Shown: positions 34,860 to 44,491 of the stretch, piece by piece
How positions within the stretch are numbered: the first letter of the stretch is position 1
Layout: each line of letters opens with the position of its first letter
NCBI RefSeq assembly: GCF_022809315.2
Contig: NZ_JAKZJU020000002.1
Span: forward strand, 168,326-232,325
Length of the DNA stretch: 64,000 nt
Direction: 5' to 3'
Origin: Mesosutterella faecium
GTDB taxonomy: Bacteria > Pseudomonadota > Gammaproteobacteria > Burkholderiales > Burkholderiaceae_F
Notes under the pieces: model-generated
Databases searched by the model: none
The model's input: the letters and a program-made list of their open reading frames with translations, nothing else
What the model was told of the DNA's origin: nothing
Made by a program: the position numbers and the translations under genes

Positions 34860-36401
34860 GCCAAGTTTTTCGCACAGCCTGGCAGTAGACCTCTTAATGG
34901 GCGGCATCTGCCACGATTTTCCCAATCTTGCCGCCCTGATTTTCTCCAGGCCGCTGGTCAGGTCCTTGTACGAAATGTTTTTGCCTTCGCCGATGGAATA
35001 AATGTCCTCGATGGTTTTGACGCAGAAGCCGGCCGCAAGATGGTTCAGGAACAGCCACGCTTCCTCCTGGGTTGCTCCGCGCATATACGAGGCTTCGAAG
35101 TCCAGGGTCTCTGAATAGGTTTTGAAGAACTGCTCGATGTTCTGGCGCTGCTTGTAGATGTAATAAACAGCCTCGCCTTCCAGGTCCAGCCGATTGGTCT
35201 TAATGATGATGACGCCCATCGCCGGATGGGCGTCATGAATGTCAGAGAGCTCCACAGGCCTGAGAGCCTCCAGTTCGGCGTCGGTCAGTCTTCCCTTGCC
35301 CTTTTTTCTTCTGTTTTCTTCCGCCTGGCGAGCCTGTCCGACGGTGCGGTTCTGTGCTTCCATTCGGGCGGTGGCCGTAGCCATCTCATCGGAGTACAGC
35401 TCTGGATCGAAATAGATGTGGAGCCGTGAAGCTTTGTCCTGGCAGTCAAAGGAACTGTACTGAATCGAGCGGGAGTGATACGTGAAGCCCTTCTGGTAGC
35501 CTCTGGGCGACTCAGGTATCAGATCCGCCGCTGCCGCGCAGTTCCGCCTGAGGGGCAGCAGGTACTTCAGGCCATCGTCCTCAAGCTGGCAGAAGCCATC
35601 CTCGCTCGCAAAGCCTTTGTCGGCGATGACGGTGTAGTTTTTCCCGTTCATCGAGGTCTCGCGCAGCAGGTCGGAGAAGCAGCTCACGTCGGGGGTGCTC
35701 CCGGCATACTGCTTGTAATACAAAGGCATCCCGGTGTCTTCGCCCAACGAAAATACGTACACCAGATTGATCTGGGGCTTGAATCTGCACTTGGAGTCGT
35801 AGCCCAGTTCAGCCGTCGTCATGGTCTGGGAGGCAGACAGGATTCTGTGCCCGTCAAAAAGGATGAAGGCTTCCCGATCTTCAAGGTCTTCCCGCATGTA
35901 GCCTCGGATGGCCTCCCGGCTCCTGCCCAGCTGCTCGAGCAGATCCCTGATGCACGGCCTTTGGAAGGACAGGCCCGGGCAGAGGTAGGAGAACAGGCTG
36001 TTTTCGTAGTGAGACTGCAGCCTTCGGAATCGGGGATCCAGCGCCGAACGGACATACACGGCCGTGTAAATCTGCCGCCAAAGATCAGGAAAATATTTCC
36101 TGAGGCGCCGACGCATGGGAGCCGTGTTTTCCCAGAAATACACTTCATTGCCCACGGCAACCACATCGTTCAGAACAGCGGGCTTGGGCTCGGCGAGCCT
36201 GCGGGTGGTTTTCACCAGCCCCTCGGGAGTGATGGCTCCGAGGCATTTCCCGGATATTTTCCGGCTGCGCTTTATTTCCGGATCGTATTTGCTGAAGCGC
36301 TCATAAAGATACCAGCGGCCGCCGATTTTCTTGATCTCGGTCTGCCTGGGTTTGGACTTCTGAAATTGAATCACATAATCCGGTTTTTCCGTCGTAGCCA
36401 T
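34809..36401 (-). CDS. IS1634-type transposase, second family member
   Basis: A DDE transposase of about 530 residues reading from ATG 36401 (an upstream in-frame extension to 36464 lacks features). Catalytic acids fit AFILFDGHRI, TVIADKGFASEDG and YKQRQNIEQFFKTY. A long Lys/Glu-rich insert (RQAEENRRKKGKGRL) precedes the last block. The final codons lie in the inner copy of the duplicated end, so the protein is unaffected. It is clearly distinct from the transposase at 9.7 kb. Confidence 0.88.
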   Translation of the reverse strand: MATTEKPDYVIQFQKSKPRQTEIKKIGGRWYLYERFSKYDPEIKRSRKISGKCLGAITPEGLVKTTRRLAEPKPAVLNDVVAVGNEVYFWENTAPMRRRLRKYFPDLWRQIYTAVYVRSALDPRFRRLQSHYENSLFSYLCPGLSFQRPCIRDLLEQLGRSREAIRGYMREDLEDREAFILFDGHRILSASQTMTTAELGYDSKCRFKPQINLVYVFSLGEDTGMPLYYKQYAGSTPDVSCFSDLLRETSMNGKNYTVIADKGFASEDGFCQLEDDGLKYLLPLRRNCAAAADLIPESPRGYQKGFTYHSRSIQYSSFDCQDKASRLHIYFDPELYSDEMATATARMEAQNRTVGQARQAEENRRKKGKGRLTDAELEALRPVELSDIHDAHPAMGVIIIKTNRLDLEGEAVYYIYKQRQNIEQFFKTYSETLDFEASYMRGATQEEAWLFLNHLAAGFCVKTIEDIYSIGEGKNISYKDLTSGLEKIRAARLGKSWQMPPIKRSTARLCEKLGINVTAEKIEKLVAGTE

Positions 36402-36863
36402 AGCTGTCTTTATAACCACCCTATTAGGTATACCAATTATGACATATACAGGCCCGAATTTCAAGGTTTGAGAAATAGAGGTAAACGCCCGGTGGTGCGG
36501 GCTTTAGGGAAAATTCTGAAAGATAAGGGACGCGATTATCGCGTCCCTAAATTGAAACCGTTACGGTTCAACCGCACCGGCAGGCGGCAGCCCCATGGAG
36601 GGCTTCCGGCTCTTCGGGCCGGAGCGTCCCGAAAGACCTTCGTCCAGGCGCGTCGGGGTCGCAGGGCTTCCAGGTTGACTGCCCTTTGGGGACTCGAGTT
36701 GAAACTTAAGTTCGATCCGGGATGAAAAGCTATTAATACAAGTTTAATAACAAGCGAATAAATAGTGAAAACCGATTTAACCGATTGTTAAAAATTCTCA
36801 AGGCGGACAGCCTTTGCCCGAAAGAAGCGGGCTGAGGCTGCTCGCTCAAAGTTTCTCCAGGGA

Positions 36864-38033
36864 TCAGTAGGGCTGCAGGCGCCAGGACCGTATGCCGACC
36901 TTCGAGCGGCAGACGGCCAGGAGCACGGGAAGAAGCGAGGCCAGGAAAAAGAGCGGGGCCAGCAGCCAATGAGAAGGACCCGCGGGTACGACCGCAGCGG
37001 TCAGAAAGAGGGCTCCCAAAGCGGCGAGGATCACAATCATCGAGCCGCAGATTCTCGTCGGCAGCTGCATGATTCCAACGAGGAACGCTGCGCTGGCCGC
37101 GAAAAGCGCCCCGAAAAGGCACGTGAGGGCGAGGAGGGCCGAGGCGCTCCATTGAAAGCCGGCGCTGTTCAGACCAACGGAGTTCTGAAGATACGGAAAT
37201 GAGTAAACCGCAGACCACCAGAGCGCGCAGAACAAAATAAGCGTGCGCTGCGGAATGGTCCGCCACTGCCAGAGCGGCCTGAACGCGCTCACCGATGCGA
37301 AGCCCTTCCGGCGGCCCCAGGCAAGAAACACGCTGTAGACCCCTGCACAGACCAGCCAGTCGATGAGCCCGGTCGCGATCACGTGGGAGACGAAATGCGC
37401 GCCCTGCATCACCCGCGTGAAGCCGCAGAAGGTGCCAAAAAGCAGGGCGAACCAGAAGGCGGCCCGGGCGAGCGGCCGGCTCACGCCTCTCAAGGCGAAG
37501 TAAAAAGCGAAGAAGACAAAGCCGGTTCCTGCGTGTCCCGCGGGCCAGCAGTTCCCGATCTGCGGGAACAGGGAAAAGGAGGGATTGGTGATGGAAAATG
37601 TTCCCCCGAACTCGCTCAAATCCCAGGGGCAGGCAACGCCCGTCGTGCGCTTGAGCCACCAGACCAGAATCGCGCCGCAGGCCATGGCCGCGAGCACGTA
37701 GACTTCCCGCAGCGTCGTCAAATCCTTGGGCAGGGTGCGGTTCTTTCTCCAGTGGAAGGCAAGCCTCGCCATCATGGCGAGGGCGACGGAGAAAGTGACG
37801 ACCTTGGTCGCCGTGTGAGTCCAGAAGACAAAGGAATCGCTTCGATGCCATCCCCAGCCCTCCGTAAAGAAGAGGTGCGAGATCGACAGGTCAAGGGCGT
37901 GGGGCGGGTAGATGACGAGAATCGTGAGCAGCGCGAGCGGCACCACGAGGCACGAAAAGAGAGACAGGGGCGGAGGATTCTCCGCTGCCCCTGAAAGGTT
38001 CCTGCCGTATTCCACGTTTGCTGCGTCCGTCAT
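36864..38033 (-). CDS. PAP2-family membrane phosphatase with extra C-terminal membrane segments
   Basis: A 389-residue polytopic protein. Residues 1-230 are a PAP2/LpxE-like phosphatase: KRTTGVACPWD (about 128-138) is motif 1, NCWPAGHAGTG (161-171) motif 2, and TRVMQGAHFVSH with LIDW (about 206-226) motif 3. Such enzymes remove phosphate from lipid A, undecaprenyl pyrophosphate or phosphatidate on the periplasmic side. The remaining 160 residues hold about four more membrane segments that loosely resemble the N-terminal membrane part of EptA lipid A phosphoethanolamine transferases, without its catalytic domain. GGAG precedes ATG 38033. A shorter paralogue lies at 56.3 kb. Confidence 0.75.
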   Translation of the reverse strand: MTDAANVEYGRNLSGAAENPPPLSLFSCLVVPLALLTILVIYPPHALDLSISHLFFTEGWGWHRSDSFVFWTHTATKVVTFSVALAMMARLAFHWRKNRTLPKDLTTLREVYVLAAMACGAILVWWLKRTTGVACPWDLSEFGGTFSITNPSFSLFPQIGNCWPAGHAGTGFVFFAFYFALRGVSRPLARAAFWFALLFGTFCGFTRVMQGAHFVSHVIATGLIDWLVCAGVYSVFLAWGRRKGFASVSAFRPLWQWRTIPQRTLILFCALWWSAVYSFPYLQNSVGLNSAGFQWSASALLALTCLFGALFAASAAFLVGIMQLPTRICGSMIVILAALGALFLTAAVVPAGPSHWLLAPLFFLASLLPVLLAVCRSKVGIRSWRLQPY

Positions 38034-38390
38034 GGCCTGCTCCAGCCTGGTTTGATCACCGGTTGAAGTATCGGGTGGAGGCGGTCAAGAACCCGACAAG
38101 CCCGCGTCTAAAGAGCGTCAAAACGGCCTGACGCATGAAAAATGTTTTTTTTGAGTTACATAAACATTAGAAAAATAGTGAATCATTCATAGGACAATGT
38201 TGATTCAATATTTAAACAAATGAGAAAAGAGCCGTCCGGAAAGCGGCCGCTGCGGCGGGGAAGGCGGAGCGGCGTGCCGCGGGAAAATATTCCTTGAGCA
38301 TCTTGGCCTGGAGCCGTAGGCTGGAGGCTGCCGGGGCTCAGGGTTTCAAAACGGAAGCTTCTTCCCCGGCTCCCAAAAAGGAGAGTGGCG
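38034..38390. other. AT-rich intergenic region with a replicon-type motif
   Basis: GATTCAATATTTAAACA at 38202-38218 differs at one base from the site before parA (32421-32437). The region also holds the promoter of the flavoprotein gene that follows. No gene is seen. Confidence 0.45.
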
Positions 38391-39992
38391 ATGGCTGTGC
38401 AGATATCGAGAAGAGGGTTCCTTAAGGGCGCGGCAGCGGGCGCCGCCGCTGCAGCGGCCGCGGCTCCGGCCCTGGCGATTGAAAGCGAAGCCGACCTGCG
38501 CTGGGACCGGTCGGCGGACCTCGTCGTGATCGGCTACGGCAACGCGGGCTGCAACGCGGCGATCGAGTCCGCCGATGCGGGGGCTTCCGTCCTCATTCTT
38601 GAAAAGATGGGGCAGGGCGGGGGCAACGTGTCGGTTTCAGCCGGCGGCTTTGTCGTCCCTACGGACAAACAGGCGTATTTCACTTATCTGAAGACGCTCT
38701 ATGAGCTCTCGCGCTCGGAGTGGGACGAGGAGATCCTGAGGGTCTTCTGCGAGGAGTCCGCGGAGCTCCCGGCGTATTTCGCCCGGCTCGCGCCGAAGGC
38801 GAAAATCGCGGTCTACGGGCACGCCGGCTACCAGCAGCTTCCGGGGGCGGGCAGCGTGAACAAGATGTCGCTGCGAAACGTCCCGGGCAAAAAGGGCGGA
38901 GACCGGCTCTTCGGGGTGCTCGCGCGCGCCGTTGAGAAGCGGGGCGTCCCGGTGCTGCTCAATACGCCCGCGAGGCGGCTCATCGTCCGGAAAGGGGAAG
39001 TGGCGGGGGTCGAAGCGCAGGAAAAAGGGAAGACGATCCGGATCCGTGCGAACAAGGCGGTGCTGATCGCCTCGGGCGGGTTCCAGTGCAATCCGGAGCT
39101 GATGAAGAAATACATCTACGGAAACCCGATGTCCTTTCTCGGCAGCCCCGGTCATACCGGCGACGGCCTGCTGATGGCGCAGTCGGTGGGCGCGGGGCTC
39201 TGGCACATGAATGCGGTCTCAGCCCCGCTTGGGGTGAACGTGCCGGGGGTGAAGGCGGGCATCGCACTCGTCACCCGGCAGCCCGCCTTCATCTGGGTCG
39301 ATCAGGACGGAAGGCGGTTCGTGAACGAAAAGAAGCTCGACTACCACTGCTCCTGGATGGCGGTGAACGGCTTTGACGCCATCCATCACCGCTACCCGCG
39401 CATTCCCTGCTTCATGGTGATGGACGAGAGCTACATCAAGGCCGGTCCGATCGCGACGGCGGGAGCCTCGGGCTACGCCATCAACCGCGAGGGCTATGTC
39501 TGGAGCCGGGACAATAGCCGGGAGATCGCCTCGGGCGTCATCGTGAAGGCGGACACGCTCGAAGAGCTCGCAAAGAAGCTGGGCATGAAGGATCCGAAGG
39601 TGCTGGTCGATCAGGTCGAGCGCTGGAACCGGGACCTGAAGGAAAAGGGCGTCGACACGGAATTCGGCCGCACCCTCACGGCCGACCCGAAGATGAAAAC
39701 CATTTTCGCCGGCCGGGACGTCAGGGCCTGGTCCGCGCCTTTGTCCGAGAAAGGCCCCTACTATGCGATGAAGCTCGTTCCCGTGCTCTACCACACGATG
39801 GGCGGCCCCCGACACTCCATCCGCTCCGAGTGCCTGGATCCGTACGGGAAGCCGATTCCGAGGCTCTTTGTGGCGGGCGAGGCCTCGTCGATCTGGGGGC
39901 TCACCTACCAGGGGGCCTGCGCGAACGCGGACGCAATCATTTTCGGGCGGATCGCGGGCCGTGAGGCGGCGAAGCTCAAAAGCTGGGTCTGA
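38391..39992 (+). CDS. Tat-exported FAD-dependent fumarate-reductase-like flavoprotein
   Basis: A 533-residue periplasmic flavoprotein of the flavocytochrome c/urocanate reductase group. The twin-arginine signal SRRGFLKG is followed by an Ala-rich stretch. The FAD dinucleotide fold starts ADLVVIGYGNAGCNAAIE, and the C-terminal FAD block is PRLFVAGEASSIWGLTYQGACANADAIIFGRIAG. There is no haem domain and no FMN-binding domain, so electrons must come from a separate carrier. ATG 38391 has AAGGAG 8 bases upstream. A LysR gene lies 525 bases downstream on the other strand. The acceptor could be fumarate or another enoate such as urocanate. Confidence 0.85.
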   Translation: MAVQISRRGFLKGAAAGAAAAAAAAPALAIESEADLRWDRSADLVVIGYGNAGCNAAIESADAGASVLILEKMGQGGGNVSVSAGGFVVPTDKQAYFTYLKTLYELSRSEWDEEILRVFCEESAELPAYFARLAPKAKIAVYGHAGYQQLPGAGSVNKMSLRNVPGKKGGDRLFGVLARAVEKRGVPVLLNTPARRLIVRKGEVAGVEAQEKGKTIRIRANKAVLIASGGFQCNPELMKKYIYGNPMSFLGSPGHTGDGLLMAQSVGAGLWHMNAVSAPLGVNVPGVKAGIALVTRQPAFIWVDQDGRRFVNEKKLDYHCSWMAVNGFDAIHHRYPRIPCFMVMDESYIKAGPIATAGASGYAINREGYVWSRDNSREIASGVIVKADTLEELAKKLGMKDPKVLVDQVERWNRDLKEKGVDTEFGRTLTADPKMKTIFAGRDVRAWSAPLSEKGPYYAMKLVPVLYHTMGGPRHSIRSECLDPYGKPIPRLFVAGEASSIWGLTYQGACANADAIIFGRIAGREAAKLKSWV

Positions 39993-40516
39993 AGGCGCTT
40001 GAACGGACTCCGTCCCCGGAGCGCGTTCCCGGGGACCGTGCGCCTTTGATGGATGCAGATTAAATTTATTAAAACAGTCTTATCTGATTTTTCTAAAATT
40101 TAAACAAGGTTTATTAATTTCAAAACACCAGCGGTGAGTTTCCAGTCAGAACGATAATTTAAAAAAAAAACTTATTTCAATGTTTATTAATTTCTTAAAA
40201 TATTTATAAAATTTAAAAAAACATTAAAACTCATTGTTTAAACGGAAAGAAAGCTTCGGGGGAAGGAACGGGAGATCTCCGAAGAGAGGCGCCGTTCCGG
40301 GGTCTGCCCGCGGAAAGGCGAAGAAAGAGAGGCTGAAGGATTAAAGACCCTGTTTCAACCATGAATCAATATTTCAATAACATTAAAAAACGTTGAAATA
40401 GTGCGCGAGGAGAGAGACAGGGCTCGGCGGCTGGCCGCAGGCTCTGCGGATTCAGCCGCCGGATTTTTCAGGTTGTTTCAGCATCAAAACAATGGCAGAA
40501 AAAGGTTTATGCACAA
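39993..40516. other. AT-rich spacer with motif copies and no gene
   Basis: Long A/T runs at about 40060-40240 and GAATCAATATTTCAATAACA at 40363-40382, another relative of the parA-region motif; TCATTGTTTAAAC (40231) and GCACATTGTATT (40522) match the second motif. No open frame of interest. Confidence 0.45.
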
Positions 40517-41509
40517 TTAAAGCACATTGTATTGATCGGAGCCTTTGCTGCACAGCAGCCTGCAGCTCTTTTTGAGAAGCGGGGAGATGCCTTCGAGCTC
40601 GCGCATCATCCGGTCCCTGAACGCGGCCGTGGCCGCTTCGGCGACCACCTCGAGCATCTCTGGCAGCAGCAGCCTGTCGGAGACCGCCCACATGGTCCTC
40701 GTCACCCGGCGGCCGCCGGGCAGCGGCCCCGCGTGCACGTCCTTCAGGAACTGGCGGCCGCACCAGAGGTTCGTGGGCGGGATGATCGTCCAGCCCTCCT
40801 GCTGGGAGACGAGCCCCACCAGCATGTAGCTCGCGCTCGCCGTCACGCGCCCGAAGGGGTGGACATTCATGGAGCGGAGGATGCGCGACATCACCACCTC
40901 GTCGGAGCTGCCCCCGGCGTAGGTGATGAAGGGGTATTTCACGCTGATGAGCTGCAGCTCTTCCGGCGTGCGGGGCAGGGGGATGGAGCGCGCGGAGGCG
41001 AAAAGGAAGTCTTCCTCGTAGAGTCCGCAGTGGGCCCAGCGCTCTTCGGTGAGAAGCGAGTCGGGCGAGATGATGACGTCGAGCGCCCCGGCCCGAAGCT
41101 CGTCGCTCAGGGGCCTGGCAAGCAGCGTCCTGGTCTCCAGCTTTCTCACGCGCCCTATGAGGTCGGCCACGAGCCAGGGCCCGATCGTCGCGGTCGCGGT
41201 TTCGCCGATTCCGAGCCGCAGCGCGAATTCCTTGAGCGAGTGGTTGGAGACCTGGCTGGCGAGCTGCTCGGCCTCCGCGACGAGCCGCCGGCTCGACTCC
41301 AGAAGCCGCGAGCCCGCGGGCGTGAGCTTGAGCGGCCTCACGTCGTGCTCGAAAAGCTCCGCTCCGAGCTGGGCCTCGAGCTTCGAAAGGGCCTGGGAGA
41401 CCGCCGAGGAGGTGAGCCCCAGACGCTGGGCCGCCTTTTTCAGAACCCGCACTTCTGCCACGGTGTTGAAGGCGCGGAGAAACTCCAGATTGGGCAGTTC
41501 GTAGTCCAT
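40517..41509 (-). CDS. LysR-family regulator
   Basis: A 330-residue regulator with the helix-turn-helix KKAAQRLGLTSSAVSQALSKLEAQLG near the N-terminus and a full effector domain. It is divergent from aspA with a 153-base gap that holds a perfect inverted repeat GTTAAG-N5-CTTAAC, a likely binding site for the protein, so aspA control is probable. Its coding end faces the flavoprotein gene, which it might also control. The inducer is unknown; aspartate or another C4 compound would be a fair guess from context. Confidence 0.88.
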   Translation of the reverse strand: MDYELPNLEFLRAFNTVAEVRVLKKAAQRLGLTSSAVSQALSKLEAQLGAELFEHDVRPLKLTPAGSRLLESSRRLVAEAEQLASQVSNHSLKEFALRLGIGETATATIGPWLVADLIGRVRKLETRTLLARPLSDELRAGALDVIISPDSLLTEERWAHCGLYEEDFLFASARSIPLPRTPEELQLISVKYPFITYAGGSSDEVVMSRILRSMNVHPFGRVTASASYMLVGLVSQQEGWTIIPPTNLWCGRQFLKDVHAGPLPGGRRVTRTMWAVSDRLLLPEMLEVVAEAATAAFRDRMMRELEGISPLLKKSCRLLCSKGSDQYNVL

Positions 41510-41531
41510 GTCGCCCCGGCGGGAGCCGCAA

Positions 41532-41548
41532 GTTAAGCGCGGCTTAAC
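41532..41548. promoter_or_regulatory. Candidate LysR operator between lysR and aspA
   Basis: GTTAAGCGCGGCTTAAC, a perfect 6-bp inverted repeat with a 5-base spacer, 23 bases before the LysR start and 115 before aspA. LysR proteins bind such dyads near their own start. Confidence 0.5.
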
Positions 41549-41662
41549 CGCGAATTAAAAATGAAGAAAGGAAGGGGAACTTTCACCCCGCCCTGCCCAT
41601 AATAACCTCAACCGCAGCCGGACGAACCTTCCGGCCGGGACTTTTTCCTAGAGGATCAAGGC

Positions 41663-43099
41663 ATGACGACAACCCGCATTGAAAAAGACTGTCTGGGCGA
41701 GATGGAGATTCCGAACGACCAGTACTACGGCATTCAGACCCACCGCATGGTGAAGGTTTCCGGGGCGGCCGGAGTTCCCGTGATCGCCTACCCCGAGATG
41801 CACCGGGCGCTGTTTCACATCAAGAAGTGCTGCGCACTTGCCAACGCCGACATCGGGGCCCTTGAGCCCGAAGTCGCCCAGGCGATCGCCAAGGCCGCCG
41901 ATCTCGCGCTTCAGGGGCGCTTCGACGACCAGTTCCCGCTCGACATGTGGCAGGGCGGAGGCTACACCTGCGTCAACATGAACGTGAACGAGGTGCTCGG
42001 CAACGCCGCAAACGAGATCCTCACCGGCCACAAGGGCCAGGACCGCGTCCACCCGAACACCCACGTGAACAAGGCCCAGTCCACCAACGACACCATTCCC
42101 TCGGCCACCCACCTCGCGATGGCCCCCGGAATCGACAAAATCATCGACGGACTGGACAAGCTGCAGGCGAGCTTCGCGAAGAAGGCCGAAGAATTCAAGG
42201 ACGTCGTGAAGGTCGGCCGCACCTGCTGGCAGGACGCGCTGCCCTTGACGTTGGGCCAGGAGTTCTCGGGCTACGCCTCTCTCATGGGGCGGCTGGCCGC
42301 GAAGCTGCGCGCCGCGCGGCCCGGCTGCTTCGAGCTCGTGATGGGCGGCAGCGCCGTGGGCACGGGGCTTGGAGCGGATCCGGGCTACATGGAGGCGCTC
42401 TACCGCCACCTCTCCGAAGAGTACGGCGAGACGGTGCGCCCGATGGACAACCTCTTTGACGGCTTCCAGAACTCCGACTTCGTGGTCACGGTCTCGGGGC
42501 TCGTGAAGGAAGTGGCCGCGTCGCTGTCCAAGATCTGCAAGGACCTGCGGCTCATGAGCAGCGGCCCGCGCTCGGGCTTCATGGAAATCGGCCTGCCCGC
42601 GCTCTCTCCGGGAAGCTCCATCATGCCCGGCAAGATCAACCCGACGGTGCCCGAGATGGTGATCCAGATCGCGCACCAGGTGATCGGCAACGATGTGGCG
42701 ATCACGGTGGCCTACGACGAGGGCGAGCTCGACCTCAACGTCTGGGACTCGACCTTCTACAAGTGCATCATGGAGAACCTCAGGCTCGTGGGCGAGGAGC
42801 TCGTCATCCTTCGGCGCGACTGCGTCGACGGCATCACGGCGAACCGCGCCCGCTGCCAGCAGGAGGCCGACCGCTCCGTCGCCCTTTCGACCGTGGTCGC
42901 GGCGACCTTCGGCTATCCGGAAGGGGTGCGGGTCGCCCATTACTGCGAGCAGCACAACGGGACCGTGAAGCAGGCGGTGGTCGACATGGGCCTCATGACA
43001 AAGGAAGAGGCCGGGCGGATGATCGACCCCATGCTGATGACCGAGCCGGCACAGATGGCCCGCGCGATCGCGCAGTTCAAGGCTTCGAAAAAGGCCTGA
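41663..43099 (+). CDS. aspA: Aspartate ammonia-lyase
   Basis: A 478-residue enzyme of the aspartase/fumarase superfamily that splits L-aspartate into fumarate and ammonia. Signatures are GGGYTCVNMNVNEVLGNAAN, NKAQSTNDTIPSA, the catalytic-loop GSSIMPGKINP and a C-terminal domain of usual length. GAGGA precedes ATG 41663. A LysR gene lies divergently upstream, and a strong terminator follows at 43165. In an asaccharolytic anaerobe this is a main route from amino acids to fumarate as electron acceptor. Fumarase differs at HVNKAQS, so aspartase is favoured. Confidence 0.92.
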   Translation: MTTTRIEKDCLGEMEIPNDQYYGIQTHRMVKVSGAAGVPVIAYPEMHRALFHIKKCCALANADIGALEPEVAQAIAKAADLALQGRFDDQFPLDMWQGGGYTCVNMNVNEVLGNAANEILTGHKGQDRVHPNTHVNKAQSTNDTIPSATHLAMAPGIDKIIDGLDKLQASFAKKAEEFKDVVKVGRTCWQDALPLTLGQEFSGYASLMGRLAAKLRAARPGCFELVMGGSAVGTGLGADPGYMEALYRHLSEEYGETVRPMDNLFDGFQNSDFVVTVSGLVKEVAASLSKICKDLRLMSSGPRSGFMEIGLPALSPGSSIMPGKINPTVPEMVIQIAHQVIGNDVAITVAYDEGELDLNVWDSTFYKCIMENLRLVGEELVILRRDCVDGITANRARCQQEADRSVALSTVVAATFGYPEGVRVAHYCEQHNGTVKQAVVDMGLMTKEEAGRMIDPMLMTEPAQMARAIAQFKASKKA

Positions 43100-43164
43100 C
43101 CTGACGAACCGACACTGTTGGAATCACATGGTTTGATCCATGTCCCTCTTTTCCAGGAGGGTTC

Positions 43165-43197
43165 GGGCTGCCCGGCGGGTTCGGGCGGCCCTTTTTT
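43165..43197 (+). terminator. aspA terminator
   Basis: GGGCTGCCC paired with GGGCGGCCC (one G-U pair) followed by TTTTTTT. Confidence 0.8.
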
Positions 43198-43333
43198 TCT
43201 TCTGCAGGAGAGAGTATGTGGCGGAGAATCGGCGCGTCTAAAATGGAAGCCCGGCCAGGCGCGGCAGCAGCGCCTCCCGGGGACCGGACCGCGCTTTTTC
43301 TCTTTGCTCCCGCGGGCCGGGTGAAACGCTTGG

Positions 43334-44323
43334 ATGGGGATCCCTGACATGGCCGCCAGAAACGAATATCCGGAAATATCAACACTGCGGGCTTTTTCCA
43401 TCACGGCCCGGGAGGGAAGCGCCGCCCGGGCGGCGAAAATCCTCGGGGTGTCGCAGCCGGCGATTTCAATTGCAATCCAGAAGCTCGAAGGGATGATCGG
43501 GCTGCCGCTGTTTGACCGCAGCTCCCGGCCCATGCAGCTCACCGCCGCCGGGCGGCTCCTTAAAAACCGAGCGGACCCGATTCTGGGGCAGCTCGAGAGC
43601 ATCGCCTCCGAAGTAAAGAGTGCCGTGAAAAGCGGCGGACTCGACCTGCGGGTGGGATTTTCCGACTCCTACAGCGGCTGCGTCTCCCCCTACATGCTCC
43701 CCAGGCTCGTCTCCCGGGTGAAGAATCTCTACGCCTACAGCCACTCCACGCCCCAGATCGTGCGGATGCTGCTCGAAGACAAGGTGGACATCGCAGTTGC
43801 AACCAAGTTCCCGCGCGAAAACCCGGACATCAGCGGGCTTGTCCTCCTCACGGAAAAATTCCTCGTCGTAACCCCGAAAAAATACGAGGGGAAGATCCAT
43901 TCGGTCTGCGACCTGCAGAAACTGCAGGCGCAGCTTCCGGTCATCCGCTTCAACGACGCGAGCCTCGACCGGATCCAGATCGAGCGGGTGCTGCGCCAGT
44001 GCAGCATACAAAGCGAGCGGGTCATCGCGGCCGACATCAACGGCTCCGTCCTCGAGCTTGTGAACAGCGGCACGGGCTGGACCATCATGAGCCCCTTAAG
44101 CCTTTGGATGGCGCACGATCACATGGCCAATATCGCCTGCCACGAAATCGAAGGCCTCAAGGCCACAAGATCCTTTTACGTGCTCTACAGAAGCCCGGTC
44201 TACAGAAGCCTCGCCAATTTCATCCATGAAGAGTCTCTTTCGATCCTGAAGGAGATCGTCCTGCCGGCAATCGCCCGCGTCTCGCCCTTCCTTTCTGAGT
44301 CGGTCACGTGCGCCAAGGATTGA
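43334..44323 (+). CDS. LysR-family regulator
   Basis: A 329-residue LysR protein. The helix-turn-helix is EGSAARAAKILGVSQPAISIAIQ, with FDRSSRPMQLTAAGRLL next, and then a normal effector-binding domain. ATG 43334 is used here; ATG 43349 is an equally possible start, as neither has a strong ribosome site. It lies between aspA and the lyase/dcuA pair on the same strand. LysR proteins in this position often sense the lyase substrate or product. It is not closely similar to the LysR at 40.5 kb. Confidence 0.87.
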   Translation: MGIPDMAARNEYPEISTLRAFSITAREGSAARAAKILGVSQPAISIAIQKLEGMIGLPLFDRSSRPMQLTAAGRLLKNRADPILGQLESIASEVKSAVKSGGLDLRVGFSDSYSGCVSPYMLPRLVSRVKNLYAYSHSTPQIVRMLLEDKVDIAVATKFPRENPDISGLVLLTEKFLVVTPKKYEGKIHSVCDLQKLQAQLPVIRFNDASLDRIQIERVLRQCSIQSERVIAADINGSVLELVNSGTGWTIMSPLSLWMAHDHMANIACHEIEGLKATRSFYVLYRSPVYRSLANFIHEESLSILKEIVLPAIARVSPFLSESVTCAKD

Positions 44324-44491
44324 AGGCGCCTGAGAAGCCCGCCTTTTTGAGCCTTTTTTAAGATTTGGATTAATTTTTCTTATAGTGGGAGAAAGCCTCG
44401 CCTTCGCGCCCTATAGTTTGGGGCACGCGGCGGCGGGCCGCTCCGAAACGCCGGTGTCCGCCGCCCGGTCCTTCTGTTTTGGAGAATGCTC

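Larger units (their letters stand above)
34708..36566 (-). mobile_element. IS1634-type insertion sequence with a doubled left end
   Basis: The right end at 36566 (complement beginning CCGTAACGGTTTCAATTTAG) matches the left ends over at least 21 bp. A 6-bp TTCAAC duplication flanks the element. Total length is 1,859 bp, or 1,783 bp measured from the inner left end. It contains one full transposase gene. It sits between the parA operon and a PAP2 gene, in AT-rich spacer DNA of the replication region, and seems recent because ends and target repeat are perfect. Confidence 0.9.

Noticed and set aside
41663..43099. Class II fumarase instead of aspartase.
   Set aside because: Motifs such as NKAQSTNDTIPSA and the lyase/LysR context fit aspartase better; fumarase specificity residues are not seen.
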